NCBI RefSeq assembly: GCF_030269905.1
Contig: NZ_BSVC01000013.1
Span: 23,912-87,911, forward strand
DNA: 64,000 nucleotides
Direction: 5' to 3'
From: Pelosinus sp. IPA-1
GTDB lineage: Bacteria; Bacillota; Negativicutes; DSM-13327
The position numbers and the translations under genes are program-made. The notes beneath the pieces are model-generated. The model had not been told where the DNA came from and did not search any database. It saw nothing but the letters and a program-made list of their open reading frames with translations. Positions 44,995 to 52,889 of the stretch are shown here, piece by piece (the stretch's first letter is position 1; each line of letters begins with the position of its first letter).

Positions 44995-45633
44995 ATGGAT
45001 ATTGCACAGATAATTGATCATACAATGTTAAAACCAGAAGCAACGCAAGAAACAATTCGCCGCTATTGTGCCGAGGCTCGTACTTATGGATTTGCGACCG
45101 TCTGCGTCAATAGTTGTCATGCAGCGTTGGTTGCCTCAGAACTGAAGGGGACCGGAATTAAAACGTGCTGCGTTGTCGGTTTTCCATTGGGGGCGATGCT
45201 GACTGGGGTTAAGGCTTTTGAGGCGGAAGCTGCTGTAAAAGCTGGAGCAGAGGAAGTCGATATGGTCATCAATATTGGCGGAATCAAAGATGGAAATATG
45301 GATCTCGTAACGGACGATATTCGTGTGGTTGTTGAAGCAGCTAAACCTGCTCTCGTCAAGGTCATCATAGAAACGTGTTTGCTCAGTGATGAGGAGAAGA
45401 TTGCCGCCTGCAAAGCAGCTGTGCGTGCCGGTGCAGCTTACGTTAAGACTTCAACTGGTTTTAGTACAGGTGGAGCAACGGTGGATGATGTCAAACTTAT
45501 GCGTCAAACTGTTGGTAATCAAGCCAAGGTTAAAGCTAGTGGTAGTATCCGCACACGTGAATTTGCCTGTCAGCTGGTTGAAGCCGGAGCTGACCGTATT
45601 GGCGCAGGCAATGGAGTTGTTTTGCTGAAATAG
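44995..45633 (+). CDS. deoC: Deoxyribose-phosphate aldolase
   Basis: Start ATG 44995 with AAGGGG upstream; an in-frame GTG at 44986 overlaps the permease stop and is less likely. The 212-residue DERA has the Schiff-base Lys in YVKTSTGFSTGGAT, the proton-relay Asp in EVDMVINIG and the second Lys in VKASGSIRTREFA. It splits 2-deoxyribose-5-P into acetaldehyde and glyceraldehyde-3-P. As last gene of the operon it makes deoxyribose, or a nucleoside-derived sugar, the leading candidate substrate. Confidence 0.95.
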   Translation: MDIAQIIDHTMLKPEATQETIRRYCAEARTYGFATVCVNSCHAALVASELKGTGIKTCCVVGFPLGAMLTGVKAFEAEAAVKAGAEEVDMVINIGGIKDGNMDLVTDDIRVVVEAAKPALVKVIIETCLLSDEEKIAACKAAVRAGAAYVKTSTGFSTGGATVDDVKLMRQTVGNQAKVKASGSIRTREFACQLVEAGADRIGAGNGVVLLK

Positions 45634-45678
45634 TATTAAAGTTGTTAATAGAAGAGCAAACTTTTCAGCCCATCGCTT

Positions 45679-45716
45679 AAGAACTTCTGTTGTTATTTTC
45701 AGCAGAGGTTCTTTCT
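45679..45716 (+). terminator. Terminator of the sugar operon
   Basis: AAGAACTTCTG and CAGAGGTTCTT pair around a 13-base loop and are followed by TCTGTT. Confidence 0.7.
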
Positions 45717-45718
45717 GT

Positions 45719-45741
45719 TATATGTATGAATTAATAAAATA
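45719..45741 (+). repeat. Broken copy of the start of the small membrane protein gene
   Basis: These 23 bases equal 28956-28978, including the start codon and first seven codons of the 36-aa protein, then diverge. CGACGGAAGCA at about 45774 also resembles AACGGAAGCA at about 29166, so a deleted copy of the 28.95-29.18 kb segment seems to lie here. Confidence 0.65.
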
Positions 45742-45856
45742 TAGTTTTACCCTACACGCCTAATATAGGGCGCGACGGAAGCAGACGGTGGCAATAGCTT
45801 ATACAGACACAACTACCGTCCTCATCCCCATGTCATACATTGGAAATGACATATTT

Positions 45857-46191
45857 TCATTTAAACATCGAAATAAAATTCTTTGCAACCGAAGAAAGTG
45901 ATTGCCTTCTACGCCATGCAACCACACTACTCACTTTGATGGAGGGATTAGATATTTCTTTGAAAACCAAAGAAGTGTTAGATAACAGATTTTGAGCTGA
46001 GTCTGGTATAAGCGAAATTGCTATCCCTGATTGAGCCCAATATAATAACGGCATAATATCATCGCTGGTACAAAAAAATAGGGATTAAAATCAACTTGGT
46101 GACAATAATCACGAATTAAGCGTTTAGCTGCCTTCGTTATTTGGCCCTCTTCGGCGAAAGCAAGAAAATATTTAAGTTGACGAATATCCAT
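45857..46191 (-). pseudogene. LysR-family regulator remnant
   Basis: On the minus strand, ATG at 46191 after GGGGAG opens MDIRQLKYFLAFAEEGQITK and then AAKRL, the usual LysR helix-turn-helix start. It changes within 35 residues to a segment from the C-terminal effector domain (in a shifted frame: LLYWAQSGIAISLIPDSAQN, then VVAWRRRQSLSSVAKNFISM). About two thirds of a normal gene is missing and the frame is broken at the joint. It is a dead gene left by an internal deletion. Confidence 0.75.
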
Positions 46192-46327
46192 ATGAATCTC
46201 CCCTCATTAGTTGATATTCGAAATGCAAATATCAGATAGTTTAATTAAATATTATTCATATATCTAAGCTCATGATAAAATTATATATAAAAGAGGTTGC
46301 TACAACAACAGAAAGGAGGATTTTATT

Positions 46328-46363
46328 ATGAATACTCTTAAAAGACGATGGAATAGAAAATAA
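46328..46363 (+). pseudogene. 12-codon gene start with a perfect RBS (probable remnant)
   Basis: AAAGGAGG stands 9 bases before ATG 46328, which reads MNTLKRRWNRK and stops. One frame over, the text continues with IITGLVVFLKS before a stop, so this looks like the decayed start of a membrane protein gene. The rest of 46200-46601 holds nothing that I can support. Confidence 0.35.
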
Positions 46364-46601
46364 TTACCGGACTTGTAGTGTTTTTAAAATCATAGTGGTT
46401 TCGTTTTCATGGCTGATGAGATACAGCTCGATCGGTCAAAATATAGACTAAATCTTAAACGACAATGAAATAAATGCTGAATGCGTCTAGATAATTTCGC
46501 TTAGTAAAGCGGTGACTAACTTGCTAACGACATTATATATAGATAAAAGCTTTGATTAACAGTGAAATAGAGCCTAATAATAATTCTATACGGAGGTTTA
46601 A

Positions 46602-47552
46602 ATGTCTATTTTTTTTATTCAGTTAAATGATTGGTTATCCAAAAACATGTTTATCGTAGTGCTTTCTGGACTATTTTTAGGTTTTTTCGTTCACATTACT
46701 GATTCTCCTTTTCTACGATACATTGTGGTGGCTTTATTCGCTTACATGACCTTTATCACCGCATTAGGTACAAGTTTTAAGGAATTCACTACCGTGATAA
46801 AGAGGCCCTGGATTCCTATATGGGTGCTAATTTTAGTTCATTTTGTTACACCGTTGACAGCTTGGGCTGTTGGCATGATCTTCTATCCCAATGATCCTGA
46901 CATTCGACTAGGCTATCTAATCGGCTCTTCAATTCCAATTGGAGTTACATCCATCATCTGGACTTCGTTAATCAAAGGTGATATGGCCATATCGTTTGTT
47001 GCAGTAACATTGGATACTTTTGTTGTACCTACAGTATTGCCCTTATTTTTTCATATTGTTGTTGGCCAAACCATTAACATTAGCTATAGTAAAATGGTTA
47101 TCGACCTTATGCTTATGGTTACGGTGCCTAGCATCATCGGTATGTTCCTGCATGATTGGACAAAGGGTAGGATTGCTAATTTCGCAAAAAGCATTGGGGG
47201 GGCCACATCAAAAGTAGCACTTTTTCTAGTCATCCTAATTAATTCAGCTGTTGTAATGCCACAAATTAATTGGGACATCTCCATACTAAAAACATTACTT
47301 GTTACCTTATTTGTTGTATCAGCAAGCTTTTTTGTCGGTTACCTAGGATCATTTGCATTAAAAGAACGAACGCAAAATATTATACTAACTATGATGTTTA
47401 ATGTGGGCATCCGTAATAACGCTTGTGGACTCGTCATTGCACTGACCTATTTTCCACCAAGGGTAGCAATTCCTATGACACTGGCTATTTTGTATCAGCA
47501 GCCACTCGCCACAATTGTATCTCATTTATATAAACGCCTTCAAACAGCATAA
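46602..47552 (+). CDS. Bile acid:sodium symporter (BASS) family transporter
   Basis: A 316-residue membrane protein with nine to ten helices, RBS CGGAGG. Blocks such as FITALGTSFKEFTTVIKRPW, GYLIGSSIPIGVTSIIWTSL and NVGIRNNACGLVIALTYFPP are typical of BASS carriers, which move organic anions with sodium. The substrate cannot be named. It stands next to a dead LysR gene that may once have controlled it. Confidence 0.85.
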   Translation: MSIFFIQLNDWLSKNMFIVVLSGLFLGFFVHITDSPFLRYIVVALFAYMTFITALGTSFKEFTTVIKRPWIPIWVLILVHFVTPLTAWAVGMIFYPNDPDIRLGYLIGSSIPIGVTSIIWTSLIKGDMAISFVAVTLDTFVVPTVLPLFFHIVVGQTINISYSKMVIDLMLMVTVPSIIGMFLHDWTKGRIANFAKSIGGATSKVALFLVILINSAVVMPQINWDISILKTLLVTLFVVSASFFVGYLGSFALKERTQNIILTMMFNVGIRNNACGLVIALTYFPPRVAIPMTLAILYQQPLATIVSHLYKRLQTA

Positions 47553-47588
47553 AAGCCAATTCCCTTTATGGTAAGGGAATTGGCTTTT
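47551..47588 (+). terminator. Terminator of the BASS gene
   Basis: AAAAGCCAATTCCCTT and AAGGGAATTGGCTTTT are perfectly complementary. The right arm is part of a 38-base direct repeat (47574-47611). Confidence 0.88.
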
Positions 47589-47611
47589 GGGATTTAAACT
47601 TGTGTTTAGGG
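47574..47611. repeat. 38-bp direct repeat, copy 1
   Basis: Matches 49067-49104 at 35 of 38 positions. The two copies bracket the two minus-strand membrane protein genes at 47716-48953. This copy includes the right half of the BASS terminator. Confidence 0.85.
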
Positions 47612-47715
47612 GAGTTCTAATTGATGAAATGGGTATTTTTCCTAGAAAAATGTGGCGGCAGGGCTGATGTTTCAGGTGCACTAGATTTTTGTAAATGATA
47701 GTTTCGTTATTCGTG

Positions 47716-48177
47716 CTAGCTGGATGGCTCCGGAGCTCGACCAACTGTCAGAACCCGATATTCCCACATGGTCTCCATAACCTGGATAGACTGTTCTTCC
47801 AAGCACTGGACGATGATCGTGATTTCGGGTAATTTTTTCGGAAGATGTCGGTGCGTACCTTTGTTGGTGAGAAGATATATTCCAAAAGCGATTGTAAAGC
47901 CAATAACGGCAGCTATTAGCCCCACAAAGATGGGCCCCCATGGCAAAATGAACCCAATACTCGTACCAATGACAGCGCTTCCCGTAGCACAGGCTACGCC
48001 TACCTCAAAGCCTTTGGTATAAAGGTCGCGTGTTTTGGTAATAAACCGGACTGAGGGATTGGGTTCTGTATCCATGGGTATTACCAGGATATGCTTTCTG
48101 GCAATCCCGTTATGTTCAAATACTGCTAAGACCTGTTCTAACTCAAGGGAATGCTCAAAAGTTCCAATAATTAGCAA
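47716..48177 (-). CDS. Membrane protein of unknown function (two central helices)
   Basis: I prefer TTG at 48177, which has AGGTG 8 bases upstream and lies just after the stop of the preceding gene. A longer frame to a TTG at 48261 has no RBS and would overlap that gene by 73 bases. The 153-residue product starts LIIGTFEHSLELEQVLAVFE and has a glycine-rich double helix GTSIGFILPWGPIFVGLIAA plus VIGFTIAFGIYLL. It resembles small stress-type proteins that pair a ferredoxin-like start with a membrane hairpin, but I cannot name a family with confidence. It forms an operon with the gene at 48189-48953. Confidence 0.7.
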   Translation of the reverse strand: MLIIGTFEHSLELEQVLAVFEHNGIARKHILVIPMDTEPNPSVRFITKTRDLYTKGFEVGVACATGSAVIGTSIGFILPWGPIFVGLIAAVIGFTIAFGIYLLTNKGTHRHLPKKLPEITIIVQCLEEQSIQVMETMWEYRVLTVGRAPEPSS

Positions 48178-48188
48178 ATTTTCAGCAC

Positions 48189-48953
48189 CTACTTTGCGGG
48201 GAATATGCGAACTTCGGAATTTTGGTAGCGATCGACGAGATGCTGGCGCTGTTCCAGACAAAAAAGCCGATTATGTTGTAAGGCTGTATAAAAGGCATGA
48301 TAAATCGACGCTCCCCAAACGGATGGCATAAATAATAGCCAGTGTGGGTTAAGTATGGAAATCGATTCTTGAACATTGTGATGTAACAGATACAAGAGGA
48401 AAGTATGTGCATGGGATAAGGAAAGGTAAATCCACCACCAGGTCATTCCGTAAAATGCCAGTAACCATTGATGATTGTACAGTTGACCCAGACAGGGAAA
48501 GAAGAAAGAATATAAAGCTGCCATCCATGGATTTCTTTGTTCCAGATATTGAATTTCAAAGGGATGAATGATTGTACAACGTAATGGTTCATTTTCGAGC
48601 TCTGCAAGCTGACACATTTTGTTTTGCACCAAGGCAGATCGATAACTGTCCCATATTGCAAAAAAATAGATGATGACATAGCCCAAGAGCCAGTGTGTTT
48701 TTATGACGGCTTTGGCCATTTCAAATTGTCCGCAAAAGGAATAAATAATTGCTTCGTTTATATGAATTAGTGTATTTGTAGTTACTTCAAATAAAGTTAA
48801 TAAGGTAGCCCGTGCATATTGATTAAGCAAATAGTGACCAAAACCGGGGTATGAAGCGGATAACCAAGCTGCCATGTAAGGATTCTGCCGATGGAAATAT
48901 GTAACTCCATACAGGCTGATGGTCATGAGGGGACGGCGGGGTTGGTTGTGCAT
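48189..48953 (-). CDS. Multi-pass membrane protein with two TM2-like repeats
   Basis: A 254-residue protein with RBS AAGAAGG. It has two similar halves, each with an NP(Y/W)MAA start followed by a proline-glycine helix: NPYMAAWLSASYPGFGHYLL and NPWMAALYSFFFPCLGQLYN. This resembles TM2-type membrane hairpins repeated twice. The function is unknown. It is first in a two-gene minus-strand unit that lies between direct repeats. Confidence 0.72.
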   Translation of the reverse strand: MHNQPRRPLMTISLYGVTYFHRQNPYMAAWLSASYPGFGHYLLNQYARATLLTLFEVTTNTLIHINEAIIYSFCGQFEMAKAVIKTHWLLGYVIIYFFAIWDSYRSALVQNKMCQLAELENEPLRCTIIHPFEIQYLEQRNPWMAALYSFFFPCLGQLYNHQWLLAFYGMTWWWIYLSLSHAHTFLLYLLHHNVQESISILNPHWLLFMPSVWGASIYHAFYTALQHNRLFCLEQRQHLVDRYQNSEVRIFPAK

Positions 48954-49066
48954 GATGATAGTACCTTCTTAATAAAAAGTTGTTTTACGAGCGATATATG
49001 TGTCTTACTATATTCTGCCAGTTATTTATTTAATTATTCTTCTGCTTCCCCAATGAGTCAAGACAG

Positions 49067-49104
49067 AGGGAATTGGCTTCTTGGATTTAAACTTGTGTTG
49101 AGGG
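49067..49104. repeat. 38-bp direct repeat, copy 2
   Basis: Second copy of 47574-47611 with three mismatches; here the left terminator arm is missing. The 48954-49253 gap contains this repeat and no gene that I can support. Confidence 0.85.
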
Positions 49105-49253
49105 TATTTGTAATTGCTGAGATGGGTTATTCTGCCTGTAAAACATTTAAAGGGATAGGCTGATTAGCGTGGAATTAGTGGATAGCGCTTTTAAATTTGA
49201 ATTTTACATTTTTAAGGTTTAAACATAGGACGGAAAGTGAGGTGCCAGCTTAC

Positions 49254-51590
49254 GTGACACCGGATGTAGTTCGTTTATCAGTAAAAAACTTAGTAGAGTA
49301 CACCTTGCGTTCGGGTGATATTGATACTCGCTTTGTGGGAACTAGCAGAGCAGTAGAAGGAACCAGAATACACCAAAAGCTTCAAAAGGCTGGTGGCGAG
49401 ACTTATTTGGCAGAAGCCCAATTAAAATATGAAATGAAATACAAAGAGTTTTTATTCCTTGTAGAAGGCCGTGCGGATGGGATCATTATCGAGGATCAGC
49501 AAGTGGTGATCGATGAAATCAAAACTACGGCTGTTCCTTTGGAACGGATTGATGAGAATTTTAATTCCTTGCATTGGGCTCAGGCGAAATGCTATGGGCT
49601 TATTTATGGTGAGCAAAACAATGTAGAGCAGCTCGTAATTCAACTGACCTATTACAATATTGATACGGATGAAATAAAACGATTAAGAGAAACCTTGACG
49701 ATAAAGGAGCTGCAAACGTTTTTTTATGGGTTGCTGGATACCTATTTAGTTTGGGCAAAACATAGCAAGGAATGGAATCGATTACGGGATTCATCCATAA
49801 AAAAGCTGAAATTTCCTTTTGCGACTTACCGCCAAGGCCAGCGCGAATTAGCGGTTTCTGTATATAGAACCATTTCGGATAACAAAAAACTGTTTGTACA
49901 AGCACCCACTGGGATTGGGAAAACCATTTCTACCTTGTTTCCTGCCGTCAAGGCTATGGGAGAGAATAAAACAAGCAAGATTTTTTATTTGACGGCCAAA
50001 ACCATCACCCGTCAAGTGGCTGAAGAAGCAGTGAACGCCATGCGGGGATGTGGTTTGGCCTTTAAATCGATTACAATCACTGCGAAAGATAAAATCTGCT
50101 TTCAGGAAAAGGCCATCTGCAACCCAGACAACTGTCAATATGCCAAGGGGCATTATGATCGAGTCAATGATGTCATTTTAGATGTATTTGTGAAGGAGAG
50201 GGCATTTACACGGGAAGTGATAGAAGCCTATTCGCGAAAGTATATGGTGTGTCCATTTGAACTTTCTTTGGACTTATCCATGTGGGCCGACTGCATTATT
50301 TGTGATTACAATTATGTTTTTGATCCCAGAGTGTATTTAAAACGATTTTTTCAGACGAGTCAGGGTGATTATACCTTTCTAATTGATGAAGCCCATAATT
50401 TGGTGGATCGAGCAAGAGAGATGTTTTCTGCGGAACTAACAAAAAGTTCTTTCTTGAAGGTGAAGAACCTCTATAAAGGCCATAGTATTGGCAAGACTCT
50501 GGGTAAAATCAATACGGTTATGCTGGGAATGAGAAAAGAATGCAGTGAAGAGGGGCATTATACACAATTGCATCAACCGGAGGAAATCTATCCCTTGCTT
50601 TGGACGTTTGTTAACAAAGCGCCTGCTTTATTAACTGACAATCATAAAACAGAGGGTTATGATGCATTGTTGGAACTCTATTTTAATGTCCTAATATTTT
50701 TGAAAATGGTAGAGTTTTATGATGATCACTACATTACGTACGTAGAAAAATCCTCGTCAGAGGTTACGCTGAAACTGTTTTGCCTTGACCCATCCAAGTT
50801 GTTGGGTGAAGCAGTCAAGAGAGGCAAGTCCAGTGTATTTTTCTCGGCAACCCTTGCTCCCTTGGATTATTTTTGTGAGATATTAGGTGGTGAGGCAATG
50901 GATGCAAAAATTGCCTTCCCATCGCCTTTTAAGACCGAGAATTTATGTTTATTGGTAGCCGATCAGATATCCACAAAGTTCAAAAACCGCGAGAGCAGTT
51001 ATGGTGAAATTGCTCAATATATTCATTTGGCTATCCAGCAGAAAACCGGAAACTATCTAATTTTTTTCCCATCCTATCACTATATGCAGGAAGTGCATCA
51101 TGTCTTTGCGGAATTGTACCCTGATATCGAGACTATAGTGCAGACCACTGTCATGTCGGAAGAAGAACGGGAAAGTTTCTTAGATCGGTTCCAGCCAGAG
51201 CCTAATAGTATGCTAGTTGGCTTCTGCGTTCTAGGGGGAATTTTTTCCGAAGGCATAGACCTCAAAGGGGATAAACTGTTGGGGACTGTTATCATAGGAG
51301 TAGGACTTCCCCAGATATGTATCGAGCGCAACCTTATAATGGAGCATTTTAAAAAGAAAAATGAATTGGGATATGAATATGCCTATATGTATCCCGGTAT
51401 GAATAAAGTATTACAAGCAGCTGGACGCGTGATTCGTTCGGAAGACGATAAAGGCGTAGTACTTTTGATTGATGCAAGATTTTCTAGTTACTATTATAAA
51501 AAGCTATTTCCAGCACACTGGCGTTATTCTAGGGAAGTGCGAAACCCAAACCAGCTCAATGCTTTGATTCAAGCATTTTGGGATAAGTGA
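49254..51590 (+). CDS. Cas4-like nuclease fused to XPD/DinG-type Fe-S helicase
   Basis: GTG 49254 has GAGGTG 8 bases upstream and gives a protein beginning MTPDVVRLSVKNLVEYTLRS; the in-frame TTG at 49197 and GTG at 49242 are weaker. The 778-residue product has a PD-(D/E)XK nuclease fold at about 1-180 (GRADGI, then VIDEIKTT). An SF2 helicase follows with Walker A APTGIGKT, DEAH box FLIDEAHNLVD, an iron-sulfur cysteine set (CFQEKAICNPDNC and a Cys in MVCPF) and a late QAAGRVIRSEDDKG. It is likely a 5'-3' DNA helicase with nuclease for DNA repair. No CRISPR genes are near. Confidence 0.9.
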   Translation: MTPDVVRLSVKNLVEYTLRSGDIDTRFVGTSRAVEGTRIHQKLQKAGGETYLAEAQLKYEMKYKEFLFLVEGRADGIIIEDQQVVIDEIKTTAVPLERIDENFNSLHWAQAKCYGLIYGEQNNVEQLVIQLTYYNIDTDEIKRLRETLTIKELQTFFYGLLDTYLVWAKHSKEWNRLRDSSIKKLKFPFATYRQGQRELAVSVYRTISDNKKLFVQAPTGIGKTISTLFPAVKAMGENKTSKIFYLTAKTITRQVAEEAVNAMRGCGLAFKSITITAKDKICFQEKAICNPDNCQYAKGHYDRVNDVILDVFVKERAFTREVIEAYSRKYMVCPFELSLDLSMWADCIICDYNYVFDPRVYLKRFFQTSQGDYTFLIDEAHNLVDRAREMFSAELTKSSFLKVKNLYKGHSIGKTLGKINTVMLGMRKECSEEGHYTQLHQPEEIYPLLWTFVNKAPALLTDNHKTEGYDALLELYFNVLIFLKMVEFYDDHYITYVEKSSSEVTLKLFCLDPSKLLGEAVKRGKSSVFFSATLAPLDYFCEILGGEAMDAKIAFPSPFKTENLCLLVADQISTKFKNRESSYGEIAQYIHLAIQQKTGNYLIFFPSYHYMQEVHHVFAELYPDIETIVQTTVMSEEERESFLDRFQPEPNSMLVGFCVLGGIFSEGIDLKGDKLLGTVIIGVGLPQICIERNLIMEHFKKKNELGYEYAYMYPGMNKVLQAAGRVIRSEDDKGVVLLIDARFSSYYYKKLFPAHWRYSREVRNPNQLNALIQAFWDK

Positions 51591-51609
51591 AGGATTCACA
51601 CTTCGAATA

Positions 51610-51638
51610 AAGAGGTATAAATCTAGATAAGGGGACGT
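51610..51638 (+). repeat. AAAGAGGTA...AAGGGGACG repeat, copy 1
   Basis: A 29-base segment just after the helicase matches 60392-60420 at 25 positions. AAGGGGACGTTT and AAACGCCCCTT (about 51629-51693) can pair as a long-loop hairpin. In 51591-51942 there is also a GGGAAGGGGCAATGTTATTA arm (about 51783) like that at 28131; no gene is seen. Confidence 0.65.
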
Positions 51639-51942
51639 TTCGTTGATTCGATTGAAAATGTGATAAGGATTATAAACGCCCCTTTCCTTGAAAATATAGC
51701 CTTGTTATTTGTGTTAACTGGTGGAAAACGGAATCCCTGCCCCGTGTTTTCTATTTAAGAAAGAATGCTCTTTATTGTATGACGGGAAGGGGCAATGTTA
51801 TTAATGCTGCGCGTGTTACTTAACCAATCACATATACTGTCTACAAAAAATATAGCAGTAGCTTGTGAGGCGGAATATGAAAACATTTCTTTACCAATCG
51901 TTCTCAATATGTTATTATACGATTAATAGGGGGGGGAAAATA

Positions 51943-52521
51943 ATGGGACGAAGCAAAGAATTTGAGGAAAGTGTAGTTCTTCAGAAAGCCATGGAATTAT
52001 TTTGGCAACAAGGTTATGAAAAGACATCTTTGAATGACCTTGTGGAGCATATGGGAATCCATCGAAGAAGTTTATATGATACCTTCGGTGATAAGCATAC
52101 ATTGTTTTTAAAAGCGATAGATTATTTCGGAGAATTTATAAAAGCCAGACTAAAATTTGAAATTTCGCGCGCTGAAACGGCAAAACAAGCGATACAGTTT
52201 ATTTTTGATTTTATGATTGAAGAAAGCGGGAATAGGGCGCTGGGGTGTCTATTTGTAAACTCAGCAACTGAGCTGGCTCCACGAGATAAGGAGGTCGAAG
52301 AAAAGACGAAAGAAGCATTTATGCAATTAGAGCATCTTCTTGCGGATATTATTCGCAAAGGACAGCAAGCAGGTGAATTTCGATGTGATTATGATGCTGA
52401 AATTTTGGCAGAAAACTTGCATAACACTTTGCTTGGGATTCGGGTACTTGCAAGAACCTCAACTGGCAAAGAAAAGTTGCAGCGGATAGTGGAGTTTTCC
52501 TTAGCAATATTGAACGAATGA
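51943..52521 (+). CDS. TetR-family transcriptional regulator
   Basis: ATG 51943 lies 7 bases after GGGGGGG; an upstream in-frame ATG at 51865 is not supported. The 192-residue protein has the TetR helix-turn-helix (EKTSLNDLVEHMGIHRRSLY) and the C-terminal block of the AcrR-like group (ALGCLFVNSATELAPRDKEV). It precedes RND pump genes and probably represses them. The DNA is AT-rich like the local genome, unlike the pump genes. Confidence 0.92.
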   Translation: MGRSKEFEESVVLQKAMELFWQQGYEKTSLNDLVEHMGIHRRSLYDTFGDKHTLFLKAIDYFGEFIKARLKFEISRAETAKQAIQFIFDFMIEESGNRALGCLFVNSATELAPRDKEVEEKTKEAFMQLEHLLADIIRKGQQAGEFRCDYDAEILAENLHNTLLGIRVLARTSTGKEKLQRIVEFSLAILNE

Positions 52522-52536
52522 ATTTTTTTGCACTAA

Positions 52537-52554
52537 TGAGAATGATCGTTCTCA
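52537..52554. promoter_or_regulatory. Candidate TetR operator between regulator and RND genes
   Basis: TGAGAATGATCGTTCTCA is a palindrome with one mismatched pair. The 13-mer ATCGTTCTCAATA from this site occurs again at 51897-51909, just before the tetR gene, as expected if the repressor controls both units. A Fur-like site is the alternative reading. Confidence 0.55.
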
Positions 52555-52582
52555 ATAAGAATATCTACGCTCCTTAAAAATC

Positions 52583-52843
52583 TTATTGCACAATAAAGTG
52601 AGTAAACTCAGTATGAAGCACGCGCAGCCAGGTTCTTGCATGTGCATTGACTCGTACGTCCGGAACACCTACGTGTCCTTGTTTTACTTGAATTGTTTTG
52701 TCTTTGATGACCACTGTTGCCTCGACCAGTTCGTTTCCGGCAAATTTGGAATGATAGGTTGCAGACAATCCTTCGGACTTATGACGCTGGAAGCCGATCG
52801 GCATCGACTCGATGCAAATCGGTTGATGATGTGATTTACTCAA
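52583..52843 (-). pseudogene. Possible SCP2-type domain fragment
   Basis: The minus-strand frame reads MPIGFQRHKSEGLSATYHSK, then VEATVVIKDKTIQVKQGHVG, which looks like part of an SCP2/sterol-carrier-like domain. It ends abruptly, has no clear RBS and may be missing its C-terminus. It fills the gap between tetR and the RND genes, shares their higher GC, and may have arrived with them. Confidence 0.35.
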
Positions 52844-52889
52844 TTACACATATATATATATGGAATTTTGATTTAGGAGAGGATAAGGA

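Noticed and set aside
48891..49163. 90-codon + strand frame
   Set aside because: It overlaps the start of the TM2-like gene and the direct repeat, with no supporting motif or RBS.
52586..52834. 82-codon + strand frame between tetR and the RND genes
   Set aside because: It is the complement of the SCP2-like fragment on the minus strand and shows no motif.
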